Shown piece after piece: positions 17,670-28,122 of a DNA stretch of 64,000 nt; position 1 is the stretch's first letter, and each line of letters starts with the position of its first letter. The notes under the pieces were generated by a model. It was given only the letters and a program-made list of their open reading frames with translations. It had not been told where the DNA came from and searched no databases. The DNA comes from Flagellimonas eckloniae (GTDB lineage Bacteria; Bacteroidota; Bacteroidia; Flavobacteriales; Flavobacteriaceae). The DNA lies in assembly GCF_001413955.1 (NCBI RefSeq), contig NZ_LCTZ01000002.1, positions 124,001 through 188,000 of the forward strand, written 5' to 3'. The position numbers were made by a program, and so were the translations under genes.

Positions 17670-19736
17670 TCAGTCCATCAAAATCTTTAAGATTTCAATA
17701 GCGGTATCACTAATCTTTGTACCTGGTCCAAATACTGCAATTGCGCCATGTTCCAAAAGATAATCGTAGTCTTGTTTGGGAATAACCCCGCCAACAATGA
17801 CCATAATGTCATCTCTTCCATAGTTTTTCAATTCCTGAATCACTTCGGGAACCAAGGTTTTATGTCCTCCTGCCAACGAAGAAATACCAAGCACATGAAC
17901 ATCATTTTCAACAGCTTGTTTTGCTACTTCTGATGGAGTTTGAAAAAGAGGTCCGATATCTACATCAAAACCAAGATCTGCATAACCGGTTGCAACTACT
18001 TTTGCTCCACGATCATGGCCGTCCTGTCCCATTTTAGCGATCATGATTCTTGGTCTTCTGCCTTCTTCCAAAGCAAAATCATCTGCCATTTTTTTGGCAT
18101 TTTCAAAACTTTCGTTGTTTTTGATTTCTTTGGAATACACTCCGGTAACTGATTGGATTTTTGCCCTATATCGCCCAAACGCCTCTTCCATGGCATCACT
18201 AATTTCTCCTAATGTGGCTCGGGCTTTTGCTGCTTCTACTGCTAAAGCTAATAAATTTTCCCGCTTAGTATCATTTTCCATGACTTTCTTGGAAGCAACA
18301 GAGATTTTACCCAATGCTTTTTGAACTAAATCTTCATCCCGTGTAGTCTTAATTTGTTGCAGTTGGGCTATCTGTTGTTTGCGTACTTTTGCATTGTCCA
18401 CCTCCAAAATTTGAAGATCATCCTCATCTTCCAGACGGTATTTGTTAACCCCTACAATAGTATCTTGACCGCTATCAATTCGTGCTTGTTTTTTGGCCGC
18501 GGCTTCTTCAATACGCATTTTAGGGATTCCGGCCTCAATTGCTTTGGTCATTCCTCCCAGTTCTTCTATCTCTTTAATGAGTTCCCAAGCTTCATCGGCA
18601 ATTTGTTCTGTCAGTTTTTCAACTACCTGGCTACCTGCCCAGGGATCTACAGTTTTGGTGATATGTGTTTCTTGCTGAAGGTAAATTTGGGTATTTCGAG
18701 CAATCCGGGCGGAGAAATCCGTAGGTAAGGCAATAGCTTCATCCAAGGCATTGGTATGCAAACTTTGTGTTCCTCCAAAGACTGCCGCCATTGCTTCAAT
18801 AGTGGTTCTGGCCACATTATTGAACGGGTCTTGTTCCGTTAAACTCCATCCACTTGTCTGACTATGGGTGCGCAACATCAACGATTTTTCATTTTTCGGG
18901 TTGAATTCCTTCACCAATTTTGCCCAAAGCATTCTACCTGCCCTCATTTTGGCAATTTCCGTGAAATGATCCATTCCAATTCCCCAGAAAAAGGAAAGTC
19001 GAGGTGCAAAATCGTCAATTTTCAATCCTGCTTTCAATCCTGTACGGATGTATTCAATACCATCAGAAAGTGTATATGCCAATTCCAGTGCAGCAGGTGC
19101 CCCCGCTTCGTGCATGTGATATCCAGAAATACTGATGCTATTAAATTTTGGCATGTTTTTGCTGGTAAACTCAAAAATATCAGCTACCAATTGCATTGAA
19201 GGGGCCGGCGGATAGATATAGGTGTTCCGCACCATAAATTCCTTAAGAATGTCGTTTTGGATGGTGCCTGAAAGCTGTTCCATAGAAACACCTTGTTCTT
19301 CGGCAGCAGCAATATAAAAGGCCATAATTGGGAGAACGGCCCCATTCATGGTCATGGAAACGGACATTTTATCCAAAGGAATCCCATCAAAAAGCACTTT
19401 CATGTCCTCAACCGAATCTATGGCAACCCCTGCTTTGCCAACGTCACCAACTACACGTTCATTGTCACTGTCATAACCGCGGTGGGTTGGAAGGTCAAAG
19501 GCAACCGACAATCCTTTTTGTCCGGCTTCTAAATTTCTTCTGTAAAAAGCATTACTTTCTTCGGCTGTTGAAAACCCAGCATATTGACGAATGGTCCAAG
19601 GCCTACGAACATACATGGTAGAGTAGGGGCCACGTAAAAAAGGTGAGATGCCCGCGGCAAAATTCATTGGGGGCTCTACTTCGCTCAACTTTTTGGTTGA
19701 CGATAATGTTAGATTCTGAAGATTCTTTCTACTCAT
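17670..19736 (-). CDS. scpA: Methylmalonyl-CoA mutase, large (B12-binding) subunit
   Basis: 688 residues from the ATG at 19736; an upstream in-frame start at 19781 would overlap the small subunit by more than 50 bp and is less likely. The N-terminal TIM barrel contains [20 protein letters not shown] and GYDSDNERV; the C-terminal cobalamin domain has the DxHxxG signature in [11 protein letters not shown] and [10 protein letters not shown]. It interconverts L-methylmalonyl-CoA and succinyl-CoA by radical rearrangement. It overlaps the small subunit stop by 8 bp. With the carboxylase at 22256-25738 it forms the propionyl-CoA to succinyl-CoA route. Confidence 0.95.
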   Translation of the reverse strand: MSRKNLQNLTLSSTKKLSEVEPPMNFAAGISPFLRGPYSTMYVRRPWTIRQYAGFSTAEESNAFYRRNLEAGQKGLSVAFDLPTHRGYDSDNERVVGDVGKAGVAIDSVEDMKVLFDGIPLDKMSVSMTMNGAVLPIMAFYIAAAEEQGVSMEQLSGTIQNDILKEFMVRNTYIYPPAPSMQLVADIFEFTSKNMPKFNSISISGYHMHEAGAPAALELAYTLSDGIEYIRTGLKAGLKIDDFAPRLSFFWGIGMDHFTEIAKMRAGRMLWAKLVKEFNPKNEKSLMLRTHSQTSGWSLTEQDPFNNVARTTIEAMAAVFGGTQSLHTNALDEAIALPTDFSARIARNTQIYLQQETHITKTVDPWAGSQVVEKLTEQIADEAWELIKEIEELGGMTKAIEAGIPKMRIEEAAAKKQARIDSGQDTIVGVNKYRLEDEDDLQILEVDNAKVRKQQIAQLQQIKTTRDEDLVQKALGKISVASKKVMENDTKRENLLALAVEAAKARATLGEISDAMEEAFGRYRAKIQSVTGVYSKEIKNNESFENAKKMADDFALEEGRRPRIMIAKMGQDGHDRGAKVVATGYADLGFDVDIGPLFQTPSEVAKQAVENDVHVLGISSLAGGHKTLVPEVIQELKNYGRDDIMVIVGGVIPKQDYDYLLEHGAIAVFGPGTKISDTAIEILKILMD

Positions 19737-21126
19737 CTTCAAGTCTTTTTTGTTCCAGTTTTTCTGCCAGTCGTCTTTCAATAATGGGCTCTATGATGGT
19801 TTTTCTGGGTTGAATTTTCACAAAAGGATAGAGTTCCAAATCACCCTTCATACGATCTTCACCATTCTCATAGGTATTGGTGCCTACTGATACAATTGCT
19901 TTAGTATCGAAAAGTTGTTGTTCTTTATGTGCACTTTCTTTTATTTTTCGTTGAATAACACCTTTCTTCAACTCACTCAAAAACCCTCCGGAATTTTCAA
20001 TTTGCTTAAAAAGTTCCAATGCCTTTTCGGCAAGTTGTTGCGTTAAAGATTCAATATAATAGGTTCCCTCAGCAGCTTTAGATGCTTGGGTAAAATAACT
20101 TTCTTCTTTTAGTAGCAGCAATTGGTTTCTGGCGATTCGTTCCCCAAATTCGTTGTCCTTATGATAAATAGCATCATAAGATCGGTTGCAAATGGTATCC
20201 GCACCACCCAGAACAGCAGACATACATTCTGATGTTGTACGCAGCATGTTCACATTATAATCATACAAAGTTTTGTTTCGGTTTGAAGGAACTGCCAAAA
20301 TATGGCAATCACTTTCAATTCCATATTCGGATACCAAGCTTCGCCACAACCAACGCAGTGCACGTAACTTTGCTATTTCAAAGAAGTAATTTCCACTAAC
20401 TGCCACTTTGAACGATATTGGAAAAGACTTCTCGACTGCGCTCGAAGTGACATTTGAAAAATGATTCAGGTATTCATTGGCATGGGCAAGCCCATACGCC
20501 AATTGCTGCACCATATTGGCACCGGCATTTTGATATTGGGAAATATCTACACCAATAGTATGACTTCCATTTACTTTAGAAGAAAGACTATAAATTTCTT
20601 CTAAAATGGCATGGTCTTTTTCCAGATTATGAAACCAATTCCCATCTTTCGTCAAGTTACCGATTAGGTCTATATTTAGGCTGATGCAGGGTTTTTTATC
20701 AACCGTAAATGCTAATAGTTTTTTAATTGACCCAATGTCCAAAAACTGAAAATTGAAATGGATTTGGGTATGTTCCAAATTGATTTCAGAAAGCAGTTCC
20801 TCAAAATTGACTTGTTTGTTTGGTATTGTGAACAAGATACTTTCTGCTCCTCTCTGTAGACAATTAAGAGCTTTGGCATTCGCTTTTTTAGAATCTCCAG
20901 CAAAAATAGCTTGTGCAATTTTCCAATCATGATTTTTTGGAAGTTTAAATGTTTTTGCCCTTTCTAAATCTTCTGCATGATAAAATGGTTTTACTTTAAT
21001 GCCTTCCAGAGATTCCCAGACCAATGTTTCATTATAGTCCGCTCCCTTTAAATCAAATTGGATTTTTTGTTTCCACTGTTTGGAGGAAACTTTAGGAAAT
21101 TCATCAAACAGACCAGACTTACTCAT
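19729..21126 (-). CDS. Methylmalonyl-CoA mutase, small subunit (no B12 domain)
   Basis: 465 residues related to the barrel of the large subunit but ending before a cobalamin domain, as in shortened Bacteroidota small subunits. Conserved barrel parts include [35 protein letters not shown] and [14 protein letters not shown]. It is structural partner of the catalytic subunit. A palindromic repeat of an intergenic type (20426-20451) is embedded in frame and encodes part of the segment [13 protein letters not shown]. It overlaps the DivIC-like gene by 8 bp and the large subunit by 8 bp. Confidence 0.9.
   Translation of the reverse strand: MSKSGLFDEFPKVSSKQWKQKIQFDLKGADYNETLVWESLEGIKVKPFYHAEDLERAKTFKLPKNHDWKIAQAIFAGDSKKANAKALNCLQRGAESILFTIPNKQVNFEELLSEINLEHTQIHFNFQFLDIGSIKKLLAFTVDKKPCISLNIDLIGNLTKDGNWFHNLEKDHAILEEIYSLSSKVNGSHTIGVDISQYQNAGANMVQQLAYGLAHANEYLNHFSNVTSSAVEKSFPISFKVAVSGNYFFEIAKLRALRWLWRSLVSEYGIESDCHILAVPSNRNKTLYDYNVNMLRTTSECMSAVLGGADTICNRSYDAIYHKDNEFGERIARNQLLLLKEESYFTQASKAAEGTYYIESLTQQLAEKALELFKQIENSGGFLSELKKGVIQRKIKESAHKEQQLFDTKAIVSVGTNTYENGEDRMKGDLELYPFVKIQPRKTIIEPIIERRLAEKLEQKRLEDE
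20426..20451. repeat. REP-like palindromic repeat inside the mutase small-subunit gene
   Basis: The 26-bp stretch starting GACTTCTCGACTG and ending CTCGAAGTGAC is an imperfect hairpin (TCGA arms around CTGCGC). From general knowledge, near-identical CTTCGAGCGCAGTCGAGAAG-type repeats are scattered between genes in many flavobacterial genomes. Its position within a coding region without breaking the frame is unusual. No second copy was noticed in this window. Confidence 0.55.
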
Positions 21127-21451
21127 GCTTTTTGTTTTTTAGACTGTCTTCGTATTCAATCAAGAAAATTTCTTCATTTTCCTTTTTCATATAGTATTTC
21201 TCCCGAGCAAATTTTTCAAGTTCTTCTTTGTTGGAAAATTTTTCAAGGATTTTCTTGTCCTTGTCAATTTCACCCTGTAAAAATTCTTTCTGCTTCTCTA
21301 ATTTTTTGACTTCGTTTCGCAATTCTAAATGAATCATCAAAGAATTTGTATCAAAAAATGCCATCCAAATAACGAAGATGGTCAAGACCAAAATGTACAT
21401 ATTGGTCATGACTTTAAACCATTTTTTAGCTTTTAACTCCTTGATTCCCAT
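21119..21451 (-). CDS. FtsB/DivIC-type septum formation initiator protein
   Basis: 110 residues: a short cytoplasmic N-terminus, one membrane helix (MYILVLTIFVIWMAFF), a coiled coil (LRNEVKKLEKQKEFLQGEID) and the FAREKYYMKKENEEIFLIE end typical of DivIC/FtsB. Such proteins bridge FtsL and FtsQ in the divisome. It lies between udk (3 bp upstream) and the mutase subunits, an order common in flavobacteria. Confidence 0.88.
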   Translation of the reverse strand: MGIKELKAKKWFKVMTNMYILVLTIFVIWMAFFDTNSLMIHLELRNEVKKLEKQKEFLQGEIDKDKKILEKFSNKEELEKFAREKYYMKKENEEIFLIEYEDSLKNKKHE

Positions 21452-21454
21452 GAA

Positions 21455-22063
21455 TTATCCTAATCTATCATTTATAATAGTCCTAACCATATCCACGGCA
21501 ACCGTGTTATAATGGTTGTTTGGGATGATGATATCCGCAAATTCCTTGGAAGGTTCTATAAACTGCTGGTGCATTGGCTTCACAGCGGTTTGGTATCTTG
21601 TCAATACTTTTTCAAGATCGTGTCCGCGTTCTCTAATATCTCGTTGCAACCTTCGGATCAAGCGTTCGTCGGAATCGGCATGCACATATATTTTAATGTC
21701 AAACATATCACGTAGTTGCGCATTGCTCAAAACCAAAATACCTTCAACGATCATTACCTTTCTTGGAGGCGTTAAAATGGTTTCCGCCAAACGCGTTTCC
21801 TCCACAAAGGAATATATTGGTTTTTCAATCGGCATGCCTTTTCTTAATTGCTCAAGATGTGAAATCAATAAATCAAAATCTATCGAATTTGGGTGATCAA
21901 AATTGACTTTCCCACGCTCTTCCTTGGTTAAATGGGAAAGATCATGATAATAAGAATCTTGTGAAATGACCCCAACTTCATTTTTAGGCAGTTCATCAAC
22001 AATTTGATTTACTACGGTAGTTTTTCCACAGCCAGTGCCACCGGCAATTCCTAGAATAAGCAT
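21455..22063 (-). CDS. udk: Uridine kinase
   Basis: 202 residues with the P-loop GGTGCGKTT at residues 8-16, the substrate segment SQDSYYHDLS near 35 and the lid region RLIRRLQRDIRERG near 145. It phosphorylates uridine and cytidine in pyrimidine salvage. It is the first gene of the udk-divIC-mutase operon, preceded by a good promoter at 22081-22109. Confidence 0.95.
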   Translation of the reverse strand: MLILGIAGGTGCGKTTVVNQIVDELPKNEVGVISQDSYYHDLSHLTKEERGKVNFDHPNSIDFDLLISHLEQLRKGMPIEKPIYSFVEETRLAETILTPPRKVMIVEGILVLSNAQLRDMFDIKIYVHADSDERLIRRLQRDIRERGHDLEKVLTRYQTAVKPMHQQFIEPSKEFADIIIPNNHYNTVAVDMVRTIINDRLG

Positions 22064-22080
22064 ATTGATAGTTTAAATCT

Positions 22081-22109
22081 CAAAAGTAAGCATTTGATAA
22101 GATTTGCAA
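22081..22109 (-). promoter_or_regulatory. Promoter of the udk-mutase operon
   Basis: On the minus strand: TTG (22109-22107), 18 bp spacer, TACTTTTG (22088-22081). This fits the Bacteroidota consensus and lies 17 bp before the udk ATG. Confidence 0.65.
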
Positions 22110-22191
22110 TCGCTCAATATTCTTGCATAGTTAGCATGTATTGATAAAAAAACAAATGACTAATATCATAACTCTTAAAAGTTTCTGGGTA

Positions 22192-22199
22192 TAGCTTTG
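22192..22199 (+). promoter_or_regulatory. -7 box of the biotin-carboxylase operon
   Basis: TAGCTTTG matches TAnnTTTG, about 50-60 bp upstream of the first gene of the carboxylase operon. The -33 element is not clear. Confidence 0.45.
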
Positions 22200-22255
22200 T
22201 AGGCAATTCAGGCATTAACCTTATATTTATCTAGACAACCATGGCAGCTTTTTTT

Positions 22256-22741
22256 ATGGAAAATTCCTATACTATTAAGGTCAACGAAGACTTTAATTTC
22301 GAACTCTCTGAAGACGACATTTCCTCATTGGATATTTTAAAGATGGGCAATGGCATGCTGCACTTGCTAAAAAATGGCGTGTCTTATCATATCCAAATTT
22401 TAAAGACCGATTTTAATAAGGGACTTTATACTTTAAACGTAAATGGTAATGAATTCGAAATTTCCATTGGCACCCCTTTGGATGTGCTCATTAAAAAAAT
22501 GGGTTTTGCAAACAATGGTTCCAAAAATATAGACTCCATATCTGCTCCAATGCCTGGTTTAATATTGGATATTTTGGTAAAAGAAGGTGAGGAGGTAAAA
22601 GAAGATGATCAATTATTGATTTTGGAAGCCATGAAAATGGAAAATATGATTACTTCTCCCAGAAATGGTGTCATTAAAAAGATTTCCGTAAAAAAGGGCG
22701 AAGCTGTAGAAAAGGAACAATTACTTATTGAATTTCAATAA
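22256..22741 (+). CDS. Biotin carboxyl carrier protein of an acyl-CoA carboxylase
   Basis: 161 residues from ATG 22256, which matches the usual family start; an in-frame ATG at 22241 would add five residues. The C-terminal biotinyl domain has the AMKM box (LEAMKMEN) with the lysine that carries biotin, preceded by a SAPMPGLI strand. The N-terminal half is a beta-rich domain typical of stand-alone carriers in Bacteroidota carboxylases. It is the first of three genes with the biotin carboxylase and carboxyltransferase. Confidence 0.92.
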   Translation: MENSYTIKVNEDFNFELSEDDISSLDILKMGNGMLHLLKNGVSYHIQILKTDFNKGLYTLNVNGNEFEISIGTPLDVLIKKMGFANNGSKNIDSISAPMPGLILDILVKEGEEVKEDDQLLILEAMKMENMITSPRNGVIKKISVKKGEAVEKEQLLIEFQ

Positions 22742-22747
22742 ACCGTT

Positions 22748-24190
22748 ATGAAAAAAATATTGGTTGCAAATCGGGGTGAGATTGCCCTTCGGGTAATGAA
22801 AACCGCGAAGAAAATGGGAATAAGTACCGTTGCAGTATTTTCTGAAGCCGATAGGGATGCCCCGCATGTTCGGTTTGCGGATGAAGCAGTCTGTATTGGA
22901 GAAGCACCATCTAACAAATCGTATTTGTTGGGGGATACAATTATTGAAGTAGCCTTAAAGCTAGATGTTGACGGAATTCATCCGGGATATGGTTTTTTAA
23001 GTGAGAATGCAGATTTTGCAGAAGCTGTTGAAAAGAACGGACTCACCTTTATTGGTCCAAAATCCAAAGCAATACGCGTAATGGGGAGCAAGCTTGCTGC
23101 CAAAGAGGCAGTAAAAGCCTATGATATCCCTATGGTTCCTGGTATTGATGAGGCCATTACCGATGTTGCCAAAGCCCATGAAATTGCCCATGAAATCGAA
23201 TATCCAGTTTTAATAAAAGCTTCTGCCGGTGGAGGAGGGAAAGGCATGCGAATTGTTGAAAAGGAAGCAGATTTAGAATCTCAAATGGAACGTGCTATCA
23301 GTGAGGCAACTTCGGCCTTTGGTGATGGTTCTGTTTTTGTGGAAAAATATGTGACTTCTCCAAGGCACATCGAAATTCAGGTAATGGCGGATACCCATGG
23401 GAATGTGCTTCACTTTTTTGAACGGGAATGTAGTATTCAAAGACGTCACCAAAAAGTAGTGGAAGAGGCGCCATCTTCGATTTTAACACCAGAATTACGC
23501 GAAGAAATGGGAATTGCAGCAACCAAGGTTGCTGAGGCTTGCGATTATGTGGGGGCAGGTACGGTTGAGTTTTTAATGGATGCGGATTTAAACTTCTACT
23601 TTTTAGAAATGAATACCCGCTTGCAGGTAGAACACCCGGTTACCGAGTTGATTTCAGGAGTTGATTTGGTAGAGCTACAGATAAAGGTGGCTAGGGGAGA
23701 AGAACTGCCTTTTAAGCAAGAGGATTTGAAAATAAAGGGTCATGCTATGGAATTGAGGGTCTATGCGGAAGATCCATTGAACGATTTCTTGCCCAGTGTT
23801 GGTAATTTAGAAGTTTATAAACTACCTGAGGGCAATGGGATTCGGGTTGATAATGGTTTTGAAGAAGGAATGGATATTCCAATTTATTATGACCCTATGC
23901 TTTCAAAATTGATTACCTATGGTAAAACAAGGGAAGAAGCAATTGAATTGATACTTGATGCCATTCAAAACTATAAAGTCAAAGGCGTACAGACTACATT
24001 GCCTTTTGGCACTTTTGTTTTTAAGCATAATGCTTTTAGGTCGGGAAATTTTGACACCCATTTTGTAAAGGATTACTATTCTCCCGAGGCTATCAAACAA
24101 AAAAATACGGACGAAGCGGAAATCGCGGCAATGATGGCACTGTATCAATACCTCGAGGATCAAAAAATACTAAAATTACCATCAAACTAA
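22748..24190 (+). CDS. accC: Biotin carboxylase subunit of acyl-CoA carboxylase
   Basis: 480 residues with a complete ATP-grasp biotin carboxylase fold: ANRGEIALRVMKT at the start, HPGYGFLSENADFA near 78, the glycine loop KASAGGGGKGMRIV near 158 and EMNTRLQVEHPVTE near 287 with the catalytic residues. It carboxylates biotin on the carrier protein using ATP and bicarbonate. It follows the carrier gene by 6 bp. The partner carboxyltransferase is of propionyl/methylmalonyl type, so the complex is more likely propionyl-CoA than acetyl-CoA carboxylase; the symbol reflects the domain, not the proven substrate. Confidence 0.93.
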   Translation: MKKILVANRGEIALRVMKTAKKMGISTVAVFSEADRDAPHVRFADEAVCIGEAPSNKSYLLGDTIIEVALKLDVDGIHPGYGFLSENADFAEAVEKNGLTFIGPKSKAIRVMGSKLAAKEAVKAYDIPMVPGIDEAITDVAKAHEIAHEIEYPVLIKASAGGGGKGMRIVEKEADLESQMERAISEATSAFGDGSVFVEKYVTSPRHIEIQVMADTHGNVLHFFERECSIQRRHQKVVEEAPSSILTPELREEMGIAATKVAEACDYVGAGTVEFLMDADLNFYFLEMNTRLQVEHPVTELISGVDLVELQIKVARGEELPFKQEDLKIKGHAMELRVYAEDPLNDFLPSVGNLEVYKLPEGNGIRVDNGFEEGMDIPIYYDPMLSKLITYGKTREEAIELILDAIQNYKVKGVQTTLPFGTFVFKHNAFRSGNFDTHFVKDYYSPEAIKQKNTDEAEIAAMMALYQYLEDQKILKLPSN

Positions 24191-24196
24191 ATTCGT

Positions 24197-25738
24197 ATGG
24201 ATTCCAAAATAAAGATTTTAAAGGATAAAGTGGCCCAAGCACATTTAGGTGGAGGTAAACAACGAATTGAAAAGCAACATCAAAAGAAAAAATTAACTGC
24301 AAGGGAACGAATCCAATATCTTTTGGATGAAGGTTCTTTTGAGGAAATGGGGATTTTGGTCACCCATCGTACCACAGATTTTGGTATGGAAAAGGAAATC
24401 TATTATGGGGATGGTGTGGTAACCGGCTATGGAACTATTAATGAGCGGTTGGTCTATGTTTATGCCCAAGATTTCACGGTTTTTGGTGGCGCCTTGTCTG
24501 AAACACATGCTGAAAAAATCTGTAAAGTAATGGATTTGGCCATGAAAGTAGGTGCACCAATTATTGGTTTGAACGATTCTGGTGGCGCCCGAATCCAAGA
24601 AGGAGTTAAGTCGCTTGGCGGTTATGCGGATATCTTTTACAGAAATGTACAGGCATCCGGAGTAATTCCACAAATATCGGCGGTAATGGGACCTTGCGCA
24701 GGAGGTGCGGTGTATTCTCCCGCAATGACAGACTTTATAATCATGGTGGAGGAAACGAGCTATATGTTCGTGACCGGTCCCAATGTGGTAAAAACGGTAA
24801 CCAATGAAGAGGTGACCTCGGAAGAGTTGGGCGGTGCCAGTACGCATGCCGTTAAATCCGGGGTGGCACACAAAACTTCCTCCAATGATGCTGTCTGTTT
24901 GGATGATATTAAAAAGTTGTTGGACTATCTTCCTCAAAACAATACCGAAATCCCCAAAATAAAAGCATGTAAACTGGGAGCAGAGGTCCGTGAACAGCTT
25001 TCGGACATTGTGCCGGATAATCCCAACAAACCCTATGATATGCATGATGTTATCCATGGGATTATTGATGCCGATTCGTTTTATGAAATTCACAAGGACT
25101 ATGCAGAAAACATTATCGTCGGTTTTGCACGATTGGGAGGAAGGAGTATCGGGATTATAGCCAATCAGCCTATGTTTTTGGCAGGCGTTTTAGGTGTGAA
25201 AAGCTCCAGAAAAGCCGCCCGTTTTACCCGTTTTTGCGATGCTTTTAATATTCCGTTATTGGTTTTGGTTGATGTTCCTGGTTTTCTACCTGGAACTGAT
25301 CAGGAGTGGAACGGAATTATTATGCATGGTGCAAAACTGCTTTACGCCCTAAGTGAAGCAACTGTGCCGCGAGTTACGGTCATTACTAGAAAAGCATATG
25401 GAGGTGCTTACGATGTGATGAATTCCAAACACATTGGAGCTGATTTCAATTTTGCTTGGCCCAATGCGGAAATTGCGGTGATGGGTGCAAAAGGTGCGAG
25501 TGAGATTATTTTTAGAAAGGAAATTTCAGCTGCAAAGGATCCCGAGGCCAAATTGAAAGAAAAAGAAGCAGAATACGCGGAAAAGTTTGCTAACCCTTAT
25601 CGTGCGGCACAAAGGGGATTTATTGATGAGGTAATCCTTCCTGAGAATACAAGGCGAAAATTATTGAAGGCTTTTGCCATGCTAGAGAATAAAAAGGTAC
25701 AGACTCCAAAGAAAAAACATGGGAATATTCCGCTTTGA
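24197..25738 (+). CDS. Acyl-CoA (probably propionyl-CoA) carboxylase carboxyltransferase subunit
   Basis: 513 residues, the length of PccB/MmdA proteins. Oxyanion and CoA-binding segments are present: [14 protein letters not shown] near 119, [12 protein letters not shown] near 160, [14 protein letters not shown] near 362 and [12 protein letters not shown] near 397. It transfers the carboxyl from biotin to acyl-CoA. Together with the divergent mutase operon it would convert propionyl-CoA to succinyl-CoA for branched-chain amino acid or odd-chain fatty acid breakdown. No clear terminator is seen after it. Confidence 0.93.
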   Translation: MDSKIKILKDKVAQAHLGGGKQRIEKQHQKKKLTARERIQYLLDEGSFEEMGILVTHRTTDFGMEKEIYYGDGVVTGYGTINERLVYVYAQDFTVFGGALSETHAEKICKVMDLAMKVGAPIIGLNDSGGARIQEGVKSLGGYADIFYRNVQASGVIPQISAVMGPCAGGAVYSPAMTDFIIMVEETSYMFVTGPNVVKTVTNEEVTSEELGGASTHAVKSGVAHKTSSNDAVCLDDIKKLLDYLPQNNTEIPKIKACKLGAEVREQLSDIVPDNPNKPYDMHDVIHGIIDADSFYEIHKDYAENIIVGFARLGGRSIGIIANQPMFLAGVLGVKSSRKAARFTRFCDAFNIPLLVLVDVPGFLPGTDQEWNGIIMHGAKLLYALSEATVPRVTVITRKAYGGAYDVMNSKHIGADFNFAWPNAEIAVMGAKGASEIIFRKEISAAKDPEAKLKEKEAEYAEKFANPYRAAQRGFIDEVILPENTRRKLLKAFAMLENKKVQTPKKKHGNIPL

Positions 25739-25764
25739 TGTACTAGTGTTTCTAGATGAATAAA

Positions 25765-25783
25765 TTGTATAAATATTATACAA
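25765..25783. promoter_or_regulatory. Palindrome upstream of the MFS transporter
   Basis: TTGTATAA-ATA-TTATACAA is a perfect 8-bp inverted repeat with a 3-bp centre, about 50 bp upstream of the transporter. It has the form of a dimeric repressor operator. No local regulator gene is encoded next to it. Confidence 0.45.
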
Positions 25784-25822
25784 ATACTTTCCAAAAAACT
25801 TCACTACTGATTTGGGTATCCC

Positions 25823-25830
25823 TAATTTTG
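25823..25830 (+). promoter_or_regulatory. -7 box directly before the MFS transporter start
   Basis: TAATTTTG matches TAnnTTTG and ends 4 bp before the ATG at 25835. If used, the transcript would be leaderless or the true start lies further downstream. No TTG at the right distance is visible. Confidence 0.35.
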
Positions 25831-25834
25831 CCCA

Positions 25835-27043
25835 ATGCAACAGGATACCCAAAAACCCAACTTTGAGTTCATAGCCTTAATGGCTGCATTAATGTCCATT
25901 GTGGCCTTGGCAATTGATGCAATTTTACCGGCAATTTCAAATATTGGGGTGTCCATTAAGAGCCTTGACCCCATTGACAACCAATTATTGATTACCATGA
26001 TTTTTCTGGGACTTGGGGTTGGACAATTGTTTTTTGGTCCGTTATCCGATAGTTATGGAAGAAAACCTATGGTTTATTTGGGCTTTGTCCTATTTGGAGT
26101 TGCAAGTATTATTTGTCTATTTGCACCTTCTTTGGAGCTAATGATTTTGGGTAGGATTTTGCAAGGAATTGGACTTTCTGCGCCCCGTACCCTCGCAATA
26201 TCCATAATTAGAGACACCTATAAGGGAGATTATATGGCAAGGGTGATGTCTTTTGTGGTGGCTTTTTTCATCTTGGTCCCCGTTGTGGCTCCTGCCATTG
26301 GAAAGGTTATTTTGGATAGTTTTGGATGGAAGGCCATTTTTTATTCGCAGTTGTTTTTTGGGTTTATTGTTTGTATTTGGTTTTGGAAAAGACAGGCGGA
26401 AACTCTTCACCCTGAATATAAAATTCCATTTTCTAGAAGTGTATTCGTAAATGGAGTCAAGGAATTTGTCAAGTATAAAGAAACCATTGTATACACTTTA
26501 ATGTCCGGTTTGGTGACCGGCGCTTTTTTGGTGTATTTAAGTGCGGCCCAACACGTTTTTGAAAACCAATATGGATTAAAGGAGGCATTCCCCTATATTT
26601 TTGCCGGGCTTGCAATATCCATTGGACTTTCAACCTTGTTGAACGGTACTTTGGTGATGCGATTTGGTATGAGAAAACTTTCCCTCCTCTCTCTACTTGC
26701 ATTTTGTTCCATAGCCATTCTGTATACATTTTTGTTCTGGAACTCACCTAACCCCAGTGTTTTGGTTTTGGTAGTTTTTCTTTCTGCACAGTTCTTTTGT
26801 TTGGGATTTATGTGGGGAAATTTTCGTTCCATTGCCATGGAGCCCATTGGTCATATTGCTGGAATTGGAGCGGCAATAAATGGTTTTGTTTCTACCCTGT
26901 TGGCTATTCCAATTGCAACCTTTATTGGCGATTTTGTGGAAGATAGTGTTTGGCCTCTTTTTGCAGGCTTGGCCGTCTGTGGCCTGTTTTCATTGGCCAT
27001 TGTAGCTTTAGTGAAAAAGCCGAAACCGCTACCTACAGTTTAA
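25835..27043 (+). CDS. Bcr/CflA-type multidrug efflux MFS transporter
   Basis: 402 residues with 12 predicted membrane helices. The loop 2-3 motif GPLSDSYGRKPMVYLG and the motif C-like GRILQGIGLSAPRTLAISIIRD identify the drug:H+ antiporter-1 Bcr/CflA group. Members export chloramphenicol, bicyclomycin, sulfonamides and other small molecules. It overlaps the convergent anmK gene by 4 bp. Actual substrate unknown. Confidence 0.87.
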   Translation: MQQDTQKPNFEFIALMAALMSIVALAIDAILPAISNIGVSIKSLDPIDNQLLITMIFLGLGVGQLFFGPLSDSYGRKPMVYLGFVLFGVASIICLFAPSLELMILGRILQGIGLSAPRTLAISIIRDTYKGDYMARVMSFVVAFFILVPVVAPAIGKVILDSFGWKAIFYSQLFFGFIVCIWFWKRQAETLHPEYKIPFSRSVFVNGVKEFVKYKETIVYTLMSGLVTGAFLVYLSAAQHVFENQYGLKEAFPYIFAGLAISIGLSTLLNGTLVMRFGMRKLSLLSLLAFCSIAILYTFLFWNSPNPSVLVLVVFLSAQFFCLGFMWGNFRSIAMEPIGHIAGIGAAINGFVSTLLAIPIATFIGDFVEDSVWPLFAGLAVCGLFSLAIVALVKKPKPLPTV

Positions 27044-28122
27044 CTGCTTTTAGGAAAAAAGACCTCACCACTATACGAATCTTCTTTGGCACCTGTTACA
27101 GAGGACAATACGTTGACTTTGTTTTCTAAACGTAATACACCCATTAAGGCAAAAACTAGGGCTTCCTTAAAGGCAATCAACTTTTTTGGAGGGATTACAA
27201 GTTCAATTGCCTCACCAAGTTTTTCTTGAAGTGTATCCATAAAAAATTGGTTTAACGCACCACCACCTGCAACAAACAATTTATTTTGGGACTTTGTAGC
27301 ATATTTGTGTGCCTCCAATGCAACCTGCGCACAATTATGATGGATGAATGTATGAAGCAAATCATGTTCCGAGGTCTTGGACGCTTCAATTAAAGGAACG
27401 ATTTGTTCTGTAAACCATTCATAGCCTGTAGATTTAGGGTAGGGTAGCTTGTAGTATTCAAGCTGGTTTAGTTTTTCCAAAAGTTCAATATCCAATTTTC
27501 CAGATCGAGCCATTTCCCCATTTTCATCATAAGCAAATCCCATTTTTTGGGTGATATAATTCAATGGCATATTTGCAAGACCAATGTCGTAGGCAATTCG
27601 CTTACCATCTTTTTCAAAGGAAATATTGCTTATCCCACCAAGATTCAAACAAAACTCATAATCGTGAAATAACAATCGGTCTCCAATGGGGACTAAAGGC
27701 GCACCCTGTCCCCCCAAGGAAACGTCTTTGGTTCTAAAATCGCAAACGACTTGTTGTTGACTTACATTTGCCAACTGTTGTCCATCTCCCAATTGAAAAG
27801 TAAAACCATCTTCTGGTCTATGATGCGAAGTATGCCCATGGCTTGAAATAAAATCCACTTCTAACTTATGCTCTTCTATAAAGTTTCTTGCTTGTTCCCC
27901 AAGCCAAACCCCATAGTCTTGATGCAATTGACCATGGTCTTCTTCTGATAAGTAAATGGCATTTTTTAAGTAGCCCTGCATTTTTTCGGTGTACTGAATC
28001 TCTCTAGTATTTTCTATGGAAAACTCCCAAGTACCATTGTTCTTCCAAAGGTGACAATAGGCTAAATCCAAACCATCTAATGAAGTACCGGACATTAGTC
28101 CCAAAACCTTGTACTTTTTCAT
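27040..28122 (-). CDS. anmK: Anhydro-N-acetylmuramic acid kinase
   Basis: 360 residues with the signature GLMSGTSLDGLDLAYCHL at the N-terminus, SSHGHTSHHRP near 93 and VAGGGALN near 290. AnmK hydrolyses and phosphorylates 1,6-anhydroMurNAc to MurNAc-6-phosphate, the substrate of MurQ. It overlaps the methyltransferase gene by 4 bp as the last gene of the AmpG-NagZ-like-methyltransferase-AnmK operon, which fits cell-wall recycling. Confidence 0.93.
   Translation of the reverse strand: MKKYKVLGLMSGTSLDGLDLAYCHLWKNNGTWEFSIENTREIQYTEKMQGYLKNAIYLSEEDHGQLHQDYGVWLGEQARNFIEEHKLEVDFISSHGHTSHHRPEDGFTFQLGDGQQLANVSQQQVVCDFRTKDVSLGGQGAPLVPIGDRLLFHDYEFCLNLGGISNISFEKDGKRIAYDIGLANMPLNYITQKMGFAYDENGEMARSGKLDIELLEKLNQLEYYKLPYPKSTGYEWFTEQIVPLIEASKTSEHDLLHTFIHHNCAQVALEAHKYATKSQNKLFVAGGGALNQFFMDTLQEKLGEAIELVIPPKKLIAFKEALVFALMGVLRLENKVNVLSSVTGAKEDSYSGEVFFPKSS

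Noticed and set aside
24293..25093. Long minus-strand frame of 266 codons inside the carboxyltransferase gene
   Set aside because: It lies wholly within the conserved carboxyltransferase on the other strand, with an unnatural His/Ile/Phe-rich composition; a shadow of codon bias.
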